Origin: Butyrivibrio sp. XPD2006
Lineage (GTDB): Bacteria > Bacillota > Clostridia > Lachnospirales > Lachnospiraceae
DNA length: 64,000 nt
Assembly (NCBI RefSeq): GCF_000420865.1
Contig: NZ_ATVT01000001.1
Coordinates: 248,001-312,000, forward strand
Reading direction: 5' to 3'
The notes below the pieces were generated by a model. The model made no database searches, was not told the origin of the DNA, and saw only the letters and a program-made list of their open reading frames with translations. This document shows, one piece after another, positions 34,411 through 43,284 of the stretch (position 1 is the stretch's first letter; each line of letters begins with the position of its first letter). The translations under genes and the position numbers were made by a program.

Positions 34411-36852
34411 ATGGATAATACTAGTACGGGCCTTTCAAGTGTAAGAGCTGCAGAGCTCTTACAGCAGGGGAAAGGCAACACTCAAATTGAAAGCATTGGA
34501 AAGACCAACAGAGAGATAATCAGAGAGAATATTTTTACATATTTCAACCTGATATTCTTTATTATGGCCATTTTGCTGGTAATTTCGGGAGCATGGAATT
34601 CACTTACCTTCCTTCCGGTAATTGTCTGCAATGCGCTTATTGGTATTTTTCAGGGAATCAAGGCCAAGAACATACTGGACAGGCTTAAGGTTCTTCATCA
34701 GACAACCGTGACGGCTGTGAGAGATGGAGAAGAGACGATTGTTCACGTTGATAAGCTTGTTCTGGGTGATGTAATTGTTCTTACTGCAGGAAGTCAGATA
34801 TGCGCTGATGCTGTAGTCGTTGAGGGTGAGATTTCCGTTAATGAGGCACTTCTTACCGGAGAAGCGGATGAGATAAACAAAAAGCCGGGTGATGAGCTTA
34901 TGTCCGGAAGCTTTGTGGTTTCCGGAAGGTGTCTTGCACAGCTTACCAGAGTCGGGCAGGATTCATACATTTCCAAGCTTATGCTCAAGGCTAAGAAAAT
35001 GCCTTCATCAGAGCAGTCTGAAATGGTTAAGTCCATTAACAAGATTGTTGCATTTGCGGGTCTTATCATTATTCCAGTCGGAATACTTCTTTTTGTACAG
35101 AGCTTTTATATTCAGGGGAACTCATTTGCTGAGAGTGTTCCTTCAATGGTGGCAGCGCTTATCGGTATGATACCTGAAGGATTATATTTGCTTCTTAGTA
35201 TCACTCTTGGACTTAGTACAATCAGACTTGCCAAGCAGAAAGTCATGCTTCACGATATGAGAAGTATAGAGACGTTGGCAAGGGTTGATACAATATGCGT
35301 GGACAAAACCGGCACAATAACAGACAACAGTATGCTTGTTGCGGATGCGGTTCTTTCTGACGGTTCAAAAGAGCCTGAGGCTCTTGATTATTATGTTAAT
35401 CTGATTGCGGACTATATAGGTTGTGTTCCGGATGACAACATTACCATGCATGCACTAGAGGATTACTTCCCCATAAGAAACAGCAGAACATGTTTGTCGT
35501 TCCATCCGTTTTCATCGAAGTATAAATACAGCGGTGTGCAGTTCAAGGACGGAACATATCTGATGGGGGCGCCTGAATTTATTATTCAGGACGAGTACGC
35601 TAATTACAAAGAACTTATCGACAGCTATGCTCAAATTGGATTAAGAGTACTTTGCTTTGCAAGCTATTTTGGCGGAGCGGACGGCTCAGAAGTTGTTGAT
35701 GAGAATGCTGAAAATCTGTCAATTGAGCTTCCGAACGGAGTTCTGAATGGGGCTAAGACAAGACCTCTTGTGTTTATTCTGCTCCAGAATCCGATCAGGG
35801 AAAATGCTCCGGCAACCTTTGCTTATTTCAAGAAACAGGGAGTGGATGTCAAGGTCATATCCGGTGATAATCCAATGACTGTCTCAAATGTTGCATTTAA
35901 TGCCGGAATAGAAAACAGCGATAAGTATGTGGATGCCAGCACTCTTGATGATGCTGACATTCCGGATGCCGTAAGGACATATACGGTATTCGGACGTGTT
36001 TCACCTGAACAAAAACAGAAGATTGTAAAGGCGCTTAAGAAGGATGGACATACTGTAGCCATGACCGGAGATGGTGTTAATGATATTCTGGCTATGAAGG
36101 ATGCGGACTGTTCAGTGGCAATGGCCGCCGGTTCTGATGCGGCTGTTCAGGCAGCGCAGGTTGTCCTTATGGACAGCGACTTTGCCAATATGCCCAAGAT
36201 TGTGGCAGAGGGTCGTAGAAATATCAATAATATTGAGAGAACAGCGACACTTTTCCTTGTAAAGAATATATTCTCACTGTTCCTTGCACTATTCTCAATT
36301 ATTAATGTGCTTACATATCCGTTGCAGCCATCTCAGATCACCATGGTAAGTCTTTTCAATATAGGTATACCCGGATTCTTCCTTGCAATGGAGCCCAATA
36401 ACAGAAGGATAGAGGGACACTTCCTTATTAAGGTTTTACTGAAAGCAATGCCTGCGGCTTTGACAGACTTTTTAGCAATTGCAGCACTTGTGGTATTTGG
36501 TAATACCTTTGGTGTTGACCAGACGGATGTATCGGTTGCATCAACATTCCTTCTTGCGATAGTCGGATTTATAATCCTGGCCAATATCTGTTATCCGCTT
36601 AATGCATACAGACTCCGCGTTATCGGGGGATGTATTCTCGGAATGATAGTGGCAGCTATTGTATTTAATGATCTTTTTTCAATTAGTCACGTTTCAATGA
36701 AGTGCGCAATGCTCTTTGTGCTTTTCGCAATTGCAACTGAGCCGTTTATGCGCTATCTGACGATGTTCTTTACCTTTGTAGAGAGCAAAGTTCAGACAAA
36801 TTTTACCGGCGGAAAAAAGATAACAAGTCATAAACGAAATTTTGTGGTATAA
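34411..36852 (+). CDS. Cation-translocating P-type ATPase (PEGL type, CtpE-like)
   Basis: An 813-residue HAD-superfamily P-type ATPase. Phosphorylation motif DKTGTIT (~298), actuator motif LLTGEADEINKKPG, hinge GDGVND, and about ten membrane spans. The M4 motif is PEGL (~254-257), as in Ca2+-type and CtpE-like pumps, rather than the CPC of heavy-metal pumps; there is no N-terminal heavy-metal-binding domain. Substrate is not determined. It starts seven bases after minE, so it may be transcribed with minCDE, although it has no known link to division. Its 3' end contains the -10 of the next gene. Confidence 0.88.
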   Translation: MDNTSTGLSSVRAAELLQQGKGNTQIESIGKTNREIIRENIFTYFNLIFFIMAILLVISGAWNSLTFLPVIVCNALIGIFQGIKAKNILDRLKVLHQTTVTAVRDGEETIVHVDKLVLGDVIVLTAGSQICADAVVVEGEISVNEALLTGEADEINKKPGDELMSGSFVVSGRCLAQLTRVGQDSYISKLMLKAKKMPSSEQSEMVKSINKIVAFAGLIIIPVGILLFVQSFYIQGNSFAESVPSMVAALIGMIPEGLYLLLSITLGLSTIRLAKQKVMLHDMRSIETLARVDTICVDKTGTITDNSMLVADAVLSDGSKEPEALDYYVNLIADYIGCVPDDNITMHALEDYFPIRNSRTCLSFHPFSSKYKYSGVQFKDGTYLMGAPEFIIQDEYANYKELIDSYAQIGLRVLCFASYFGGADGSEVVDENAENLSIELPNGVLNGAKTRPLVFILLQNPIRENAPATFAYFKKQGVDVKVISGDNPMTVSNVAFNAGIENSDKYVDASTLDDADIPDAVRTYTVFGRVSPEQKQKIVKALKKDGHTVAMTGDGVNDILAMKDADCSVAMAAGSDAAVQAAQVVLMDSDFANMPKIVAEGRRNINNIERTATLFLVKNIFSLFLALFSIINVLTYPLQPSQITMVSLFNIGIPGFFLAMEPNNRRIEGHFLIKVLLKAMPAALTDFLAIAALVVFGNTFGVDQTDVSVASTFLLAIVGFIILANICYPLNAYRLRVIGGCILGMIVAAIVFNDLFSISHVSMKCAMLFVLFAIATEPFMRYLTMFFTFVESKVQTNFTGGKKITSHKRNFVV

Positions 36853-36889
36853 TTTAATAGTACAAAATTTGATTTTAATGGAGATTATT

Positions 36890-37333
36890 ATGGGTACCAA
36901 CGAAGAAAAGTATGAGTCACTTAAACTTGGAAAGCAGCTTTGTTTTCCTCTTTATGCCTGCTCTAAAGAAATAATAAGGAAGTATAAGCCATATCTTGAT
37001 GATATTGATCTTACCTATACTCAGTACATAACAATGATGGTTCTCTGGGAGAAGCACACTGTTAATGTTAAGACTCTCGGAGAATGTCTTTATCTTGATT
37101 CCGGTACACTTACACCGGTACTTAAAAAACTCGAATCCAAGGGGTACATTACAAGAGTAAGATCCTCTGAGGATGAGAGAAATCTTGTAGTATCCATCAC
37201 AGATGAGGGAGTAGCTTTAAGAGACAAAGCGCTCTCTATTCCTGATGCCATGGGCTCATGTGTTCAGCTCACTGCAGAGGAAGCGGGAATACTCTATAAG
37301 CTTTTATACAAGATTATTGGAAATGTTAGATAA
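36890..37333 (+). CDS. MarR-family regulator, OhrR-like organic-peroxide sensor
   Basis: A 147-residue winged-helix protein with clear similarity to Bacillus OhrR: KQLCFPLYACSKEIIRKYKP, LTYTQYITMMVLWE, LYLDSGTLTPVLKKLESKGY and SEDERNLVVSITDEG. Cys18 corresponds to the reactive Cys15 of OhrR; a second Cys (24) lies close by and could form a disulfide. No ohr peroxidase gene is adjacent. ATG 36890 is chosen because GGAG lies six bases upstream. TATAAT at 36848-36853, inside the end of the ATPase gene, with a poor -35 (AAGTCA), is a likely promoter. Confidence 0.85.
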   Translation: MGTNEEKYESLKLGKQLCFPLYACSKEIIRKYKPYLDDIDLTYTQYITMMVLWEKHTVNVKTLGECLYLDSGTLTPVLKKLESKGYITRVRSSEDERNLVVSITDEGVALRDKALSIPDAMGSCVQLTAEEAGILYKLLYKIIGNVR

Positions 37334-37339
37334 TCTTTA

Positions 37340-37368
37340 TTGATTTTTTATGCCTAACAAAATATAAT
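37340..37368 (+). promoter_or_regulatory. Sigma-A promoter of the metal sensor-ech-hyp operon
   Basis: TTGATT (37340-37345), 17-nt spacer, TATAAT (37363-37368). Predicted start near 37375, which puts the inverted repeat at 37383-37446 in the 5' untranslated region. Confidence 0.75.
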
Positions 37369-37382
37369 GTTATTCGGTCAGT

Positions 37383-37446
37383 TGTGCGTTTATTGGGGAT
37401 TAAATTTTTTTGAAGTCGAAAGTCAAAAAATTAACATAAACGCACA
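37383..37446 (+). promoter_or_regulatory. Long inverted repeat, candidate operator or leader hairpin
   Basis: TGTGCGTTTAT (37383-37393) and ATAAACGCACA (37436-37446) are perfect 11-bp inverted copies. Between them TTAAATTTTTTTGA and TCAAAAAATTAA form a second, imperfect pair around AGTCGAAAG. It lies just downstream of the promoter and nine bases before the GGAGGT of the metal-sensor gene. It could be a two-half-site operator or an RNA hairpin; it has no terminal T tract. Confidence 0.6.
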
Positions 37447-37464
37447 TTCTTTATGGAGGTTTAT

Positions 37465-37779
37465 ATGAAAGCTCACTCTCATGATCATCATGATCACCAT
37501 GAGCATCATCATGACCCTGAACATATGAAAGCCATCGTCAATAGGCTTTCAAAGGCAATTGGCCACCTCGAGTCTGTAAAGACCATGGTGGAGAATGATC
37601 GCGACTGTACCGAGGTTCTCATCCAGTTGGCAGCTGTGAGATCCGCAATCAATAACTGCGGAAAAGAGATCCTGAAAGAACACATGAGTCATTGCATTGT
37701 CCACGCAGTTCAGGACGGAGATGAACAGGCCATCATCGAATTAAATGAGGCCGTCGACAAATTTATGAAAAACTCCTAA
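37465..37779 (+). CDS. CsoR/RcnR-family metal-sensing repressor, candidate nickel sensor
   Basis: A 104-residue all-helical DUF156 repressor with a His-rich N-terminal tail (12 His in the first 20 residues). Ligand positions can be read against characterised relatives: Cys48, His73 and Cys77 match the C-H-C set of CsoR (Cys36, His61, Cys65), and His16 is 32 residues before Cys48, the spacing of His21-Cys53 in the nickel sensor InrS and His3-Cys35 in RcnR. The set is therefore H-C-H-C, as in InrS. It is first in an apparent operon with a nickel hydrogenase. ATG 37465 follows GGAGGT; ATG 37453 precedes that site and is rejected. Copper sensing remains possible. Confidence 0.8.
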   Translation: MKAHSHDHHDHHEHHHDPEHMKAIVNRLSKAIGHLESVKTMVENDRDCTEVLIQLAAVRSAINNCGKEILKEHMSHCIVHAVQDGDEQAIIELNEAVDKFMKNS

Positions 37780-37820
37780 GCAAACGCTTGGAGAATTGTA
37801 TGTGAAAGGGGCGAAAATCC

Positions 37821-39749
37821 TTGACTATTCCAATTATTGACGTAGTAAACTTTCTAATTCTATTCCCATTTATCATGGCAGTAATAATAGGTCTTCTTAA
37901 GCAGACAAGCCGTCTCAGAAGTGCTGTTATTATGATTGGTGGGTTTACTATCATGGCAGCTGCTATTTATGTAGCGGTTTCTGTTATTGCATCCGGAGAT
38001 ACATCACAGTTTGTGTATCTTACTGAGACTCATCTGCCTGATAAGTTTGTGATCGCAGGAGAAATCTTCCTCATGTGCCTTGTATGCTTCCTTAGCATCA
38101 AGTACAAGAAGTACTATGCGATCCTGTTTTCACTTGCAGGAACCATTCCTGTTCTTTGGATGGACCTTACCGGCAGAGTAGTGGAAGGCAATACTCATAT
38201 CAGAATCGATACCTTTGCTGCAGTAATGTATCTTATTGTAGGTATCGTAGGTATTCTTATCTGTATCTATGCATCAGGTTACATGAAGGACTATCACAAT
38301 CATCATACTGATGTACAGGACAGATCAAATTATTTCCTTGCTCTTATGTTTGTTTTCCTTGGAGCAATGTTCGGACTTATTTCTTCAGACAGCCTCGGAT
38401 GGATCTATTTCTTCTGGGAGATCACATCTGTTTGTTCATTCCTTATGATCGGTTATACAAGAACACAGGAAGCAGTAGATAACTCATTCAGAGCACTTTG
38501 GATGAACCTTCTCGGTGGATGCGGTTTTGCAGCCGGACTTATGATCTGCAACATGGCATTTGGTATTTCTAATCTCAGCCAGGTGACAGATATGGGCGAG
38601 GCAGCTCTTATAGTTCCCGCAACACTGTTTGCATTTGCTGCACTTACAAAGAGTGCGCAGTTCCCATTCTCAAGATGGCTTCTTGGCGCCATGGTTGCAC
38701 CTACACCGTCAAGTGCACTTCTTCACTCAGCTACAATGGTTAAGATCGGTGTATATATGCTTATCAGACTTTCACCTCTTATGAAGGGAACTCTGACAGG
38801 TGTTATGATCACTGTCATCGGTGGATTTACATTCTTTGCAGCATCACTTCTTGCAATTACAGTTAGTGACGGCAAGAAGGTACTTGCTTATTCTACAATT
38901 TCAAACCTCGGACTTATCACAGCCTGTGCAGGCACAGGAACTCAGGAGGGTGTATGGGCAGCTGTAATGCTTGTTCTTTTTCACGCTGTTTCCAAGTCAC
39001 TTCTGTTCCAGACTGTCGGAGATATCGAGAACTGCATGCACAGCCGTGACATTGAGGATATGCACGGACTTATCATTAAGCTTCCAAGACTTGCATTTAT
39101 CATGATCATCGGTATCTGCGGTATGTTCATGGCACCTTTCGGAATGCTTGTATCAAAGTGGGCAGCGCTTAAATCCTTCGTTGATTCAGGTTCTGTATGG
39201 CTTGTTCTTTTCCTTGTATTTGGTTCAGGAAGTACTCTTTTCTACTGGGCTAAGTGGCTTGGCAAGATCTGTACTGTTATCCACCAGTCATTTGAGCTGG
39301 AAGATATAACACCAAGAAGTGAGCTGGTTTCAATTTTCCCTCTTACTTCACTTATAATCATCATGTGCTTTGCATTCCCATGGATGTCAGGACATATGGT
39401 ACAGCCGATCCTTGATGAGGCTTATCACGCAAACATTCCTGATGTTATCGGCGGAAGTGATGTCATCATCATGATGATCATGGTAGCTATGGTATTCATG
39501 ATCCCTATCGGATCAAGAATCCTCTCAATCGGTAAGAACTCCAAGATGACAATGTCTTACGTTGCAGGTGTTAACGCCGGTGATGACAGACATTATATAG
39601 ATTCATTCGGTAAGGAGAGAGCTCTTTACATGTCTAACTGGTACATGGAAGAATATTTCGGTGAAAAGAAACTTCTCTGGCCTTGTATCTGGGTAGCAGC
39701 TGTCCTGGTGGCAGTAATGCTGATCATCGTTGTTGGAGGTGCTATCTGA
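37821..39749 (+). CDS. echA: Ech hydrogenase subunit EchA (proton-pumping antiporter-like)
   Basis: A 642-residue polytopic protein of the NuoL/MrpA family with about 14-16 hydrophobic segments; motifs include LMFVFLGAMFGLISSDSLGW, FFWEITSVCSFLMIGYTRT and the core LLHSATMVKIGVYMLIRLSP with its transport-linked Lys. It forms the ion-translocating membrane arm of the energy-converting hydrogenase. TTG 37821 is the start, after AAGGGG. Its stop overlaps the echB start (TGATG). Confidence 0.92.
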   Translation: MTIPIIDVVNFLILFPFIMAVIIGLLKQTSRLRSAVIMIGGFTIMAAAIYVAVSVIASGDTSQFVYLTETHLPDKFVIAGEIFLMCLVCFLSIKYKKYYAILFSLAGTIPVLWMDLTGRVVEGNTHIRIDTFAAVMYLIVGIVGILICIYASGYMKDYHNHHTDVQDRSNYFLALMFVFLGAMFGLISSDSLGWIYFFWEITSVCSFLMIGYTRTQEAVDNSFRALWMNLLGGCGFAAGLMICNMAFGISNLSQVTDMGEAALIVPATLFAFAALTKSAQFPFSRWLLGAMVAPTPSSALLHSATMVKIGVYMLIRLSPLMKGTLTGVMITVIGGFTFFAASLLAITVSDGKKVLAYSTISNLGLITACAGTGTQEGVWAAVMLVLFHAVSKSLLFQTVGDIENCMHSRDIEDMHGLIIKLPRLAFIMIIGICGMFMAPFGMLVSKWAALKSFVDSGSVWLVLFLVFGSGSTLFYWAKWLGKICTVIHQSFELEDITPRSELVSIFPLTSLIIIMCFAFPWMSGHMVQPILDEAYHANIPDVIGGSDVIIMMIMVAMVFMIPIGSRILSIGKNSKMTMSYVAGVNAGDDRHYIDSFGKERALYMSNWYMEEYFGEKKLLWPCIWVAAVLVAVMLIIVVGGAI

Positions 39750-40618
39750 TGGAAATTAACTTTATAATAAAAGCTGTACTATATTTAATACTTGCTCCGC
39801 TTATCGGAGGACTTCTCTCCGGTACAGACAGACTTTTCGCTGCACGTATGCAGGGAAGACAGGGCCCGCCTATTATTCAGCCCTTCTATGATGTAAATAA
39901 GCTCCTTCATAAGCAGACCACCGTTGTTAACAGCATCCAGGTTCTGTTTGTGACAGGATATCTTATCATGACTGTATTTACAGGTTGCCTATTCTTTGCA
40001 GGCGGAGATATGCTTCTTGTTTTCTTCGCGCTGTCAATGTCAGAGGTACTTATGGTTATGGCTGCTTTTTCTACCAACGGACCATACAGTATTATGGGTG
40101 CTCAGCGTGAGCTTCTTCAGATGATGTGCTATGAGCCTATGACACTTCTTGTTGCCATCGGATTCTATTATGCACAGGGAAGCTTCATGGTAAACGACCT
40201 TGTTAAGGCAAGCTCACCTGCTATTTTACAGATTCCCGGTTTCTTTATCGGATTTGTATTCATTCTGATAATCAAGCTTCGCAAGTCACCATTTGACCTG
40301 AGCACATCACATCATATGCATCAGGAAATGGTAAAAGGTCTTACAACAGACCTTTCCGGTTCTAACCTTGCTCTTGTTGAGATTGCGGAGTGGTATGACA
40401 CAGTCCTGATGATGGGTATTGTTGGAATGTTCTTTATTACGCAGAGTCCTATCAGCAGAATCTGGGCAATTATCGCCTGTGTGGTTGTATTCTTCATTGA
40501 GACACTTATTGATAATGTGTTCCCACGAGTTAAATACATCACAATGCTGAAGGTTACATGGACAGTTATCCTGGTATTCGCAGGAACAAATCTGCTGATC
40601 CTTAACGTACTGAAATAA
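39749..40618 (+). CDS. echB: Ech hydrogenase subunit EchB
   Basis: NuoH/HyfC-type membrane subunit linking the hydrophilic and membrane arms. Eight or so spans; the motif RMQGRQGPPIIQPFYDVNKL near residue 30 and KLRKSPFDLSTSHHMHQEMV near residue 175 are diagnostic. The start was set at ATG 39749, overlapping the echA stop by one base; the frame is open further 5' but that part lies inside echA. 289 aa. Confidence 0.93.
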   Translation: MEINFIIKAVLYLILAPLIGGLLSGTDRLFAARMQGRQGPPIIQPFYDVNKLLHKQTTVVNSIQVLFVTGYLIMTVFTGCLFFAGGDMLLVFFALSMSEVLMVMAAFSTNGPYSIMGAQRELLQMMCYEPMTLLVAIGFYYAQGSFMVNDLVKASSPAILQIPGFFIGFVFILIIKLRKSPFDLSTSHHMHQEMVKGLTTDLSGSNLALVEIAEWYDTVLMMGIVGMFFITQSPISRIWAIIACVVVFFIETLIDNVFPRVKYITMLKVTWTVILVFAGTNLLILNVLK

Positions 40619-40639
40619 GAATAGAAGGGAAGTAAATCA

Positions 40640-41311
40640 ATGAACATTGCAAAATCACCATGGGTGTTACATTATGACGGCTCCAGCTGTAACGGCTGTG
40701 ATATAGAAGTTCTTGCTACCATGACACCTCTCTACGACGTTGAGAGATTTGGTATCATCAATACCGGAAATCCCAAGCATGCAGACGTGCTGCTTCTTAC
40801 AGGAGGTATCAATGCACAGACAGCACCTGTTGTAAGACAGCTTTACAACATGATGCCTGATCCAAAGGTTGTTGTAGCCTGCGGTATATGCGCATGTGAC
40901 GGAGGTATTTTCAAGGAGTGCTACAACATTTTGGGAGGCGCCGACAAGGTTGTTCCTGTAGACGTATATGTTCCGGGATGTGCTGTAAGACCTGAAGCTC
41001 TTATTGAGGGTGTGGTTAAGGCTGTAGGCATTCTTGAAGAGAAGAGACAGAAGTTAAAAGCATCTATGAAGCAGGGATACTGCACAGTAGATTATTCAAA
41101 GATGGCTATTCATATGACTGCCGACGATTACGATCCAAGCACACAGTATGATGCCGTACTTACAGAGGAAGCACTTAGACAGCAGGCCGAAGAGAAGATC
41201 AAAGCTACTGCTAAGCCGGCTCCCAAGCCTGCAGCTCCTGCAGCTGCAGCACCTAAGCCAGCACCGGCTCCGGCCCCTGCGGCAAATAATTCTGAGAAAG
41301 GAGAGAATTAA
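40640..41311 (+). CDS. echC: Ech hydrogenase small subunit EchC with Ala/Pro tail
   Basis: NuoB-like small subunit carrying the proximal [4Fe-4S] cluster. Cys17 and Cys20 (SSCNGCDIE), the Cys in VACGICACDGG and the one in VPGCAVRPE supply ligands. The conserved core ends near residue 140. A further ~80 residues include a YCTVDYSKMAIHMTADDYDP segment and a low-complexity Ala/Pro/Lys tail (~190-223) that is absent from typical EchC. GAAGGGAAG precedes the ATG. Confidence 0.93.
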   Translation: MNIAKSPWVLHYDGSSCNGCDIEVLATMTPLYDVERFGIINTGNPKHADVLLLTGGINAQTAPVVRQLYNMMPDPKVVVACGICACDGGIFKECYNILGGADKVVPVDVYVPGCAVRPEALIEGVVKAVGILEEKRQKLKASMKQGYCTVDYSKMAIHMTADDYDPSTQYDAVLTEEALRQQAEEKIKATAKPAPKPAAPAAAAPKPAPAPAPAANNSEKGEN

Positions 41312-41314
41312 ACA

Positions 41315-41647
41315 GTGAATACAGAGTTTATAACTGTTAATCCAGAAAGCATTATCGATGAATCTCAGAAGCTTAAATTTGCCGGATATCATCTAATTCA
41401 GCAGTGCGCAACAAGAGTTCCTGATGCATATGAGCTTATCTATACTTTCGGAAAAGACCTCGAGATGAAGAATATTAAGATGGTACTCCCGGAGGATCAG
41501 GAAATTTCAAGTATCACAAGTATTTTTCCTTGCGCATTCATTTATGAGAATGAAATGCACGATCTCTTCGGAGTTCAGATTAAGATGATCAATATTGATT
41601 TTGAAGGCAAGCTCTATCGCACAGCGATCGAGACACCATTTAAATAA
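41315..41647 (+). CDS. echD: Ech hydrogenase subunit EchD
   Basis: A 110-residue NuoC-like soluble subunit (YELIYTFGKDLEMKNIKMVL; SITSIFPCAFIYENEMHDLF, GVQIKMINIDFEG; the ENEMHDLFG motif is typical). GTG start at 41315, three bases after the echC stop, with GAAAGGAGAG upstream. It holds no metal-ligand motif, as expected for this subunit. Confidence 0.92.
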   Translation: MNTEFITVNPESIIDESQKLKFAGYHLIQQCATRVPDAYELIYTFGKDLEMKNIKMVLPEDQEISSITSIFPCAFIYENEMHDLFGVQIKMINIDFEGKLYRTAIETPFK

Positions 41648-41661
41648 TTGGAGGAACCAAA

Positions 41662-42741
41662 ATGTCTACTAGAAGTGTAATTCCATTTGGACCCCAGCAT
41701 CCGGTTCTTCCGGAACCCATTCATCTTGACCTTGTAATGGAGGATGAGAAAGTTGTTGAAGCTATCCCTTCAATCGGATTCATCCACAGAGGTCTTGAAA
41801 AGCTGGTTGATAAAAAAGATTTTAATGAGATGGTCTATGTTGCTGAGCGTATCTGCGGTATCTGCTCACTTGGACACGGACTTGGATACAGTGAAGCTGT
41901 AGAGCACATTATGGATATTGATGTGCCTTCAAGAGCTAAATATCTCCGTACAATCTGGTCTGAGCTTTCAAGAGTTCATTCACATCTGCTTTGGCTTGGA
42001 CTTCTTGCCGATGCTTTTGGATTTGAGTCACTCTACATGGAATGCTGGAGACTCAGAGAAGAAGCTCTTGATATGTTTGAAGCTTCAACAGGCGGACGTG
42101 TAATCTTCTCAGTAATGAAGGTTGGCGGAATCAGAAGAGATGTATCCGATGAGATGCTGAAGGACTTCTACCAGAGAATCAACAAGATGGAAGAAGATCT
42201 TAAGGTTATTGCCAAGCCTTTCCTTAACGATATGGCAGTTCAGACAAGACTTCGCGGAGTTGGAATCCTTGCTGCTGAGCAGGCTGATGCACTTGGATGC
42301 GCAGGACCTTTCCTTAGAGCAAGCGGCATTGCAAGAGATATCAGAACTACAGGATACTGCGCTTACGGTGATGTTGATTTTGAACCAATTGTATCTAATG
42401 AAGGCGATTCATATGCTCGTACAGAATGCCGTATCAAGGAGATTTTCCAGGCGTTTGACATTATCCGTCAGCTCATTGACCACATGCCTGCAGGAGATAT
42501 TGATGTTCCTGTTAAGGGAATGCCCAATGGCGAATATGTAATGAGAATAGAGCAGCCTCGTGGAGAAGCTATCTATTACGTTAAGGCTAACGGTACTAAG
42601 TTCATAGACAGAATGAGAGTCCGCACCCCCACTTTTGCAAATCTTTCAGGACTTGTTGAGACACTTAAGGGATGCGACCTTGCTGATGTGCCTATTCTTG
42701 TTCTTACAATTGATCCATGTATCAGCTGTACAGAGAGATAA
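41662..42741 (+). CDS. echE: Ech hydrogenase [NiFe] large subunit EchE
   Basis: Catalytic subunit binding the Ni-Fe(CN)2CO site. N-terminal motif R63-I-C65-G-I-C68 and C-terminal D-P-C353-I-S-C356-T-E-R supply the four Cys ligands. The protein ends three residues after Cys356, so there is no C-terminal extension for a maturation protease to remove, consistent with other Ech-type hydrogenases and with the absence of a protease gene here. At 359 aa it is normal. GGAGG precedes the ATG. Confidence 0.96.
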   Translation: MSTRSVIPFGPQHPVLPEPIHLDLVMEDEKVVEAIPSIGFIHRGLEKLVDKKDFNEMVYVAERICGICSLGHGLGYSEAVEHIMDIDVPSRAKYLRTIWSELSRVHSHLLWLGLLADAFGFESLYMECWRLREEALDMFEASTGGRVIFSVMKVGGIRRDVSDEMLKDFYQRINKMEEDLKVIAKPFLNDMAVQTRLRGVGILAAEQADALGCAGPFLRASGIARDIRTTGYCAYGDVDFEPIVSNEGDSYARTECRIKEIFQAFDIIRQLIDHMPAGDIDVPVKGMPNGEYVMRIEQPRGEAIYYVKANGTKFIDRMRVRTPTFANLSGLVETLKGCDLADVPILVLTIDPCISCTER

Positions 42742-42783
42742 TCATTTGTTAAAAGAGATGTTTTTCACTTAAAGGAGACCACA

Positions 42784-43284
42784 ATGGCAATTGTAAGCTT
42801 TAATAAAACAGTATTACATAATCTCTTTTCAAAGCCCAAGACAAGAAAGGCTGAAAAAGAGTATCCCGAGGGAACAAGAGGACATGTTGAGAATGATATG
42901 GATCTCTGCATCCTTTGCGGATTATGTTCAATTAAATGCCCAACCCATGCAATAACCGTGGATAAGGCTGAGAAGACTTGGTCAATCAGACCTATGAGCT
43001 GCATTCAGTGCAGATGCTGTGTTGATAACTGTCCTAAGAAGTCACTTTCTATGGGACTCAGATTCCAGGAGCCCGGTTCAGAGAAAGTTACCAAGACCTT
43101 CAAGATGTCTGAGAAAGCTATTGCTGCTCAGGAAGCACTCATGAAGGCAGCCAAGGAAAAAGCAGCCGCTGCAGCTGCGGCTAAGGCAGCACAGGCAGCA
43201 CAAGCCGGCGGAGCAGCACCGGCAAAGCCTGCAGCTCCAGCACAGGCACCTAAGCAGGAAGCACCTGTAGAAAACAAAGAATGA
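42784..43284 (+). CDS. echF: Ech hydrogenase ferredoxin-like subunit EchF with Ala-rich tail
   Basis: A 2x[4Fe-4S] ferredoxin-type subunit that passes electrons from ferredoxin to EchC. Two Cys sets are visible: CILCGLCSIKCP and CIQCRCCVDNCP. The core ends near residue 105; a further ~60 residues form an Ala/Lys/Gln/Pro tail starting at the MKAAKEKAAAA segment, which looks helical then disordered and is unusual for EchF. Its stop overlaps the hypF ATG (ATGATA), so translation is coupled. Confidence 0.93.
   Translation: MAIVSFNKTVLHNLFSKPKTRKAEKEYPEGTRGHVENDMDLCILCGLCSIKCPTHAITVDKAEKTWSIRPMSCIQCRCCVDNCPKKSLSMGLRFQEPGSEKVTKTFKMSEKAIAAQEALMKAAKEKAAAAAAAKAAQAAQAGGAAPAKPAAPAQAPKQEAPVENKE

Noticed and set aside
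36861..36878. Possible OhrR operator (TACAAAATTTGATTTTA) upstream of the MarR-family gene
   Set aside because: Only 5-bp imperfect arms in an AT-rich stretch and poor agreement with the TACAATT-AATTGTA pattern; not strong enough to list.
39683..39748. Upstream extension of echB
   Set aside because: It overlaps the conserved end of echA, whereas ATG 39749 gives the canonical EchB start at the overlap TGATG.
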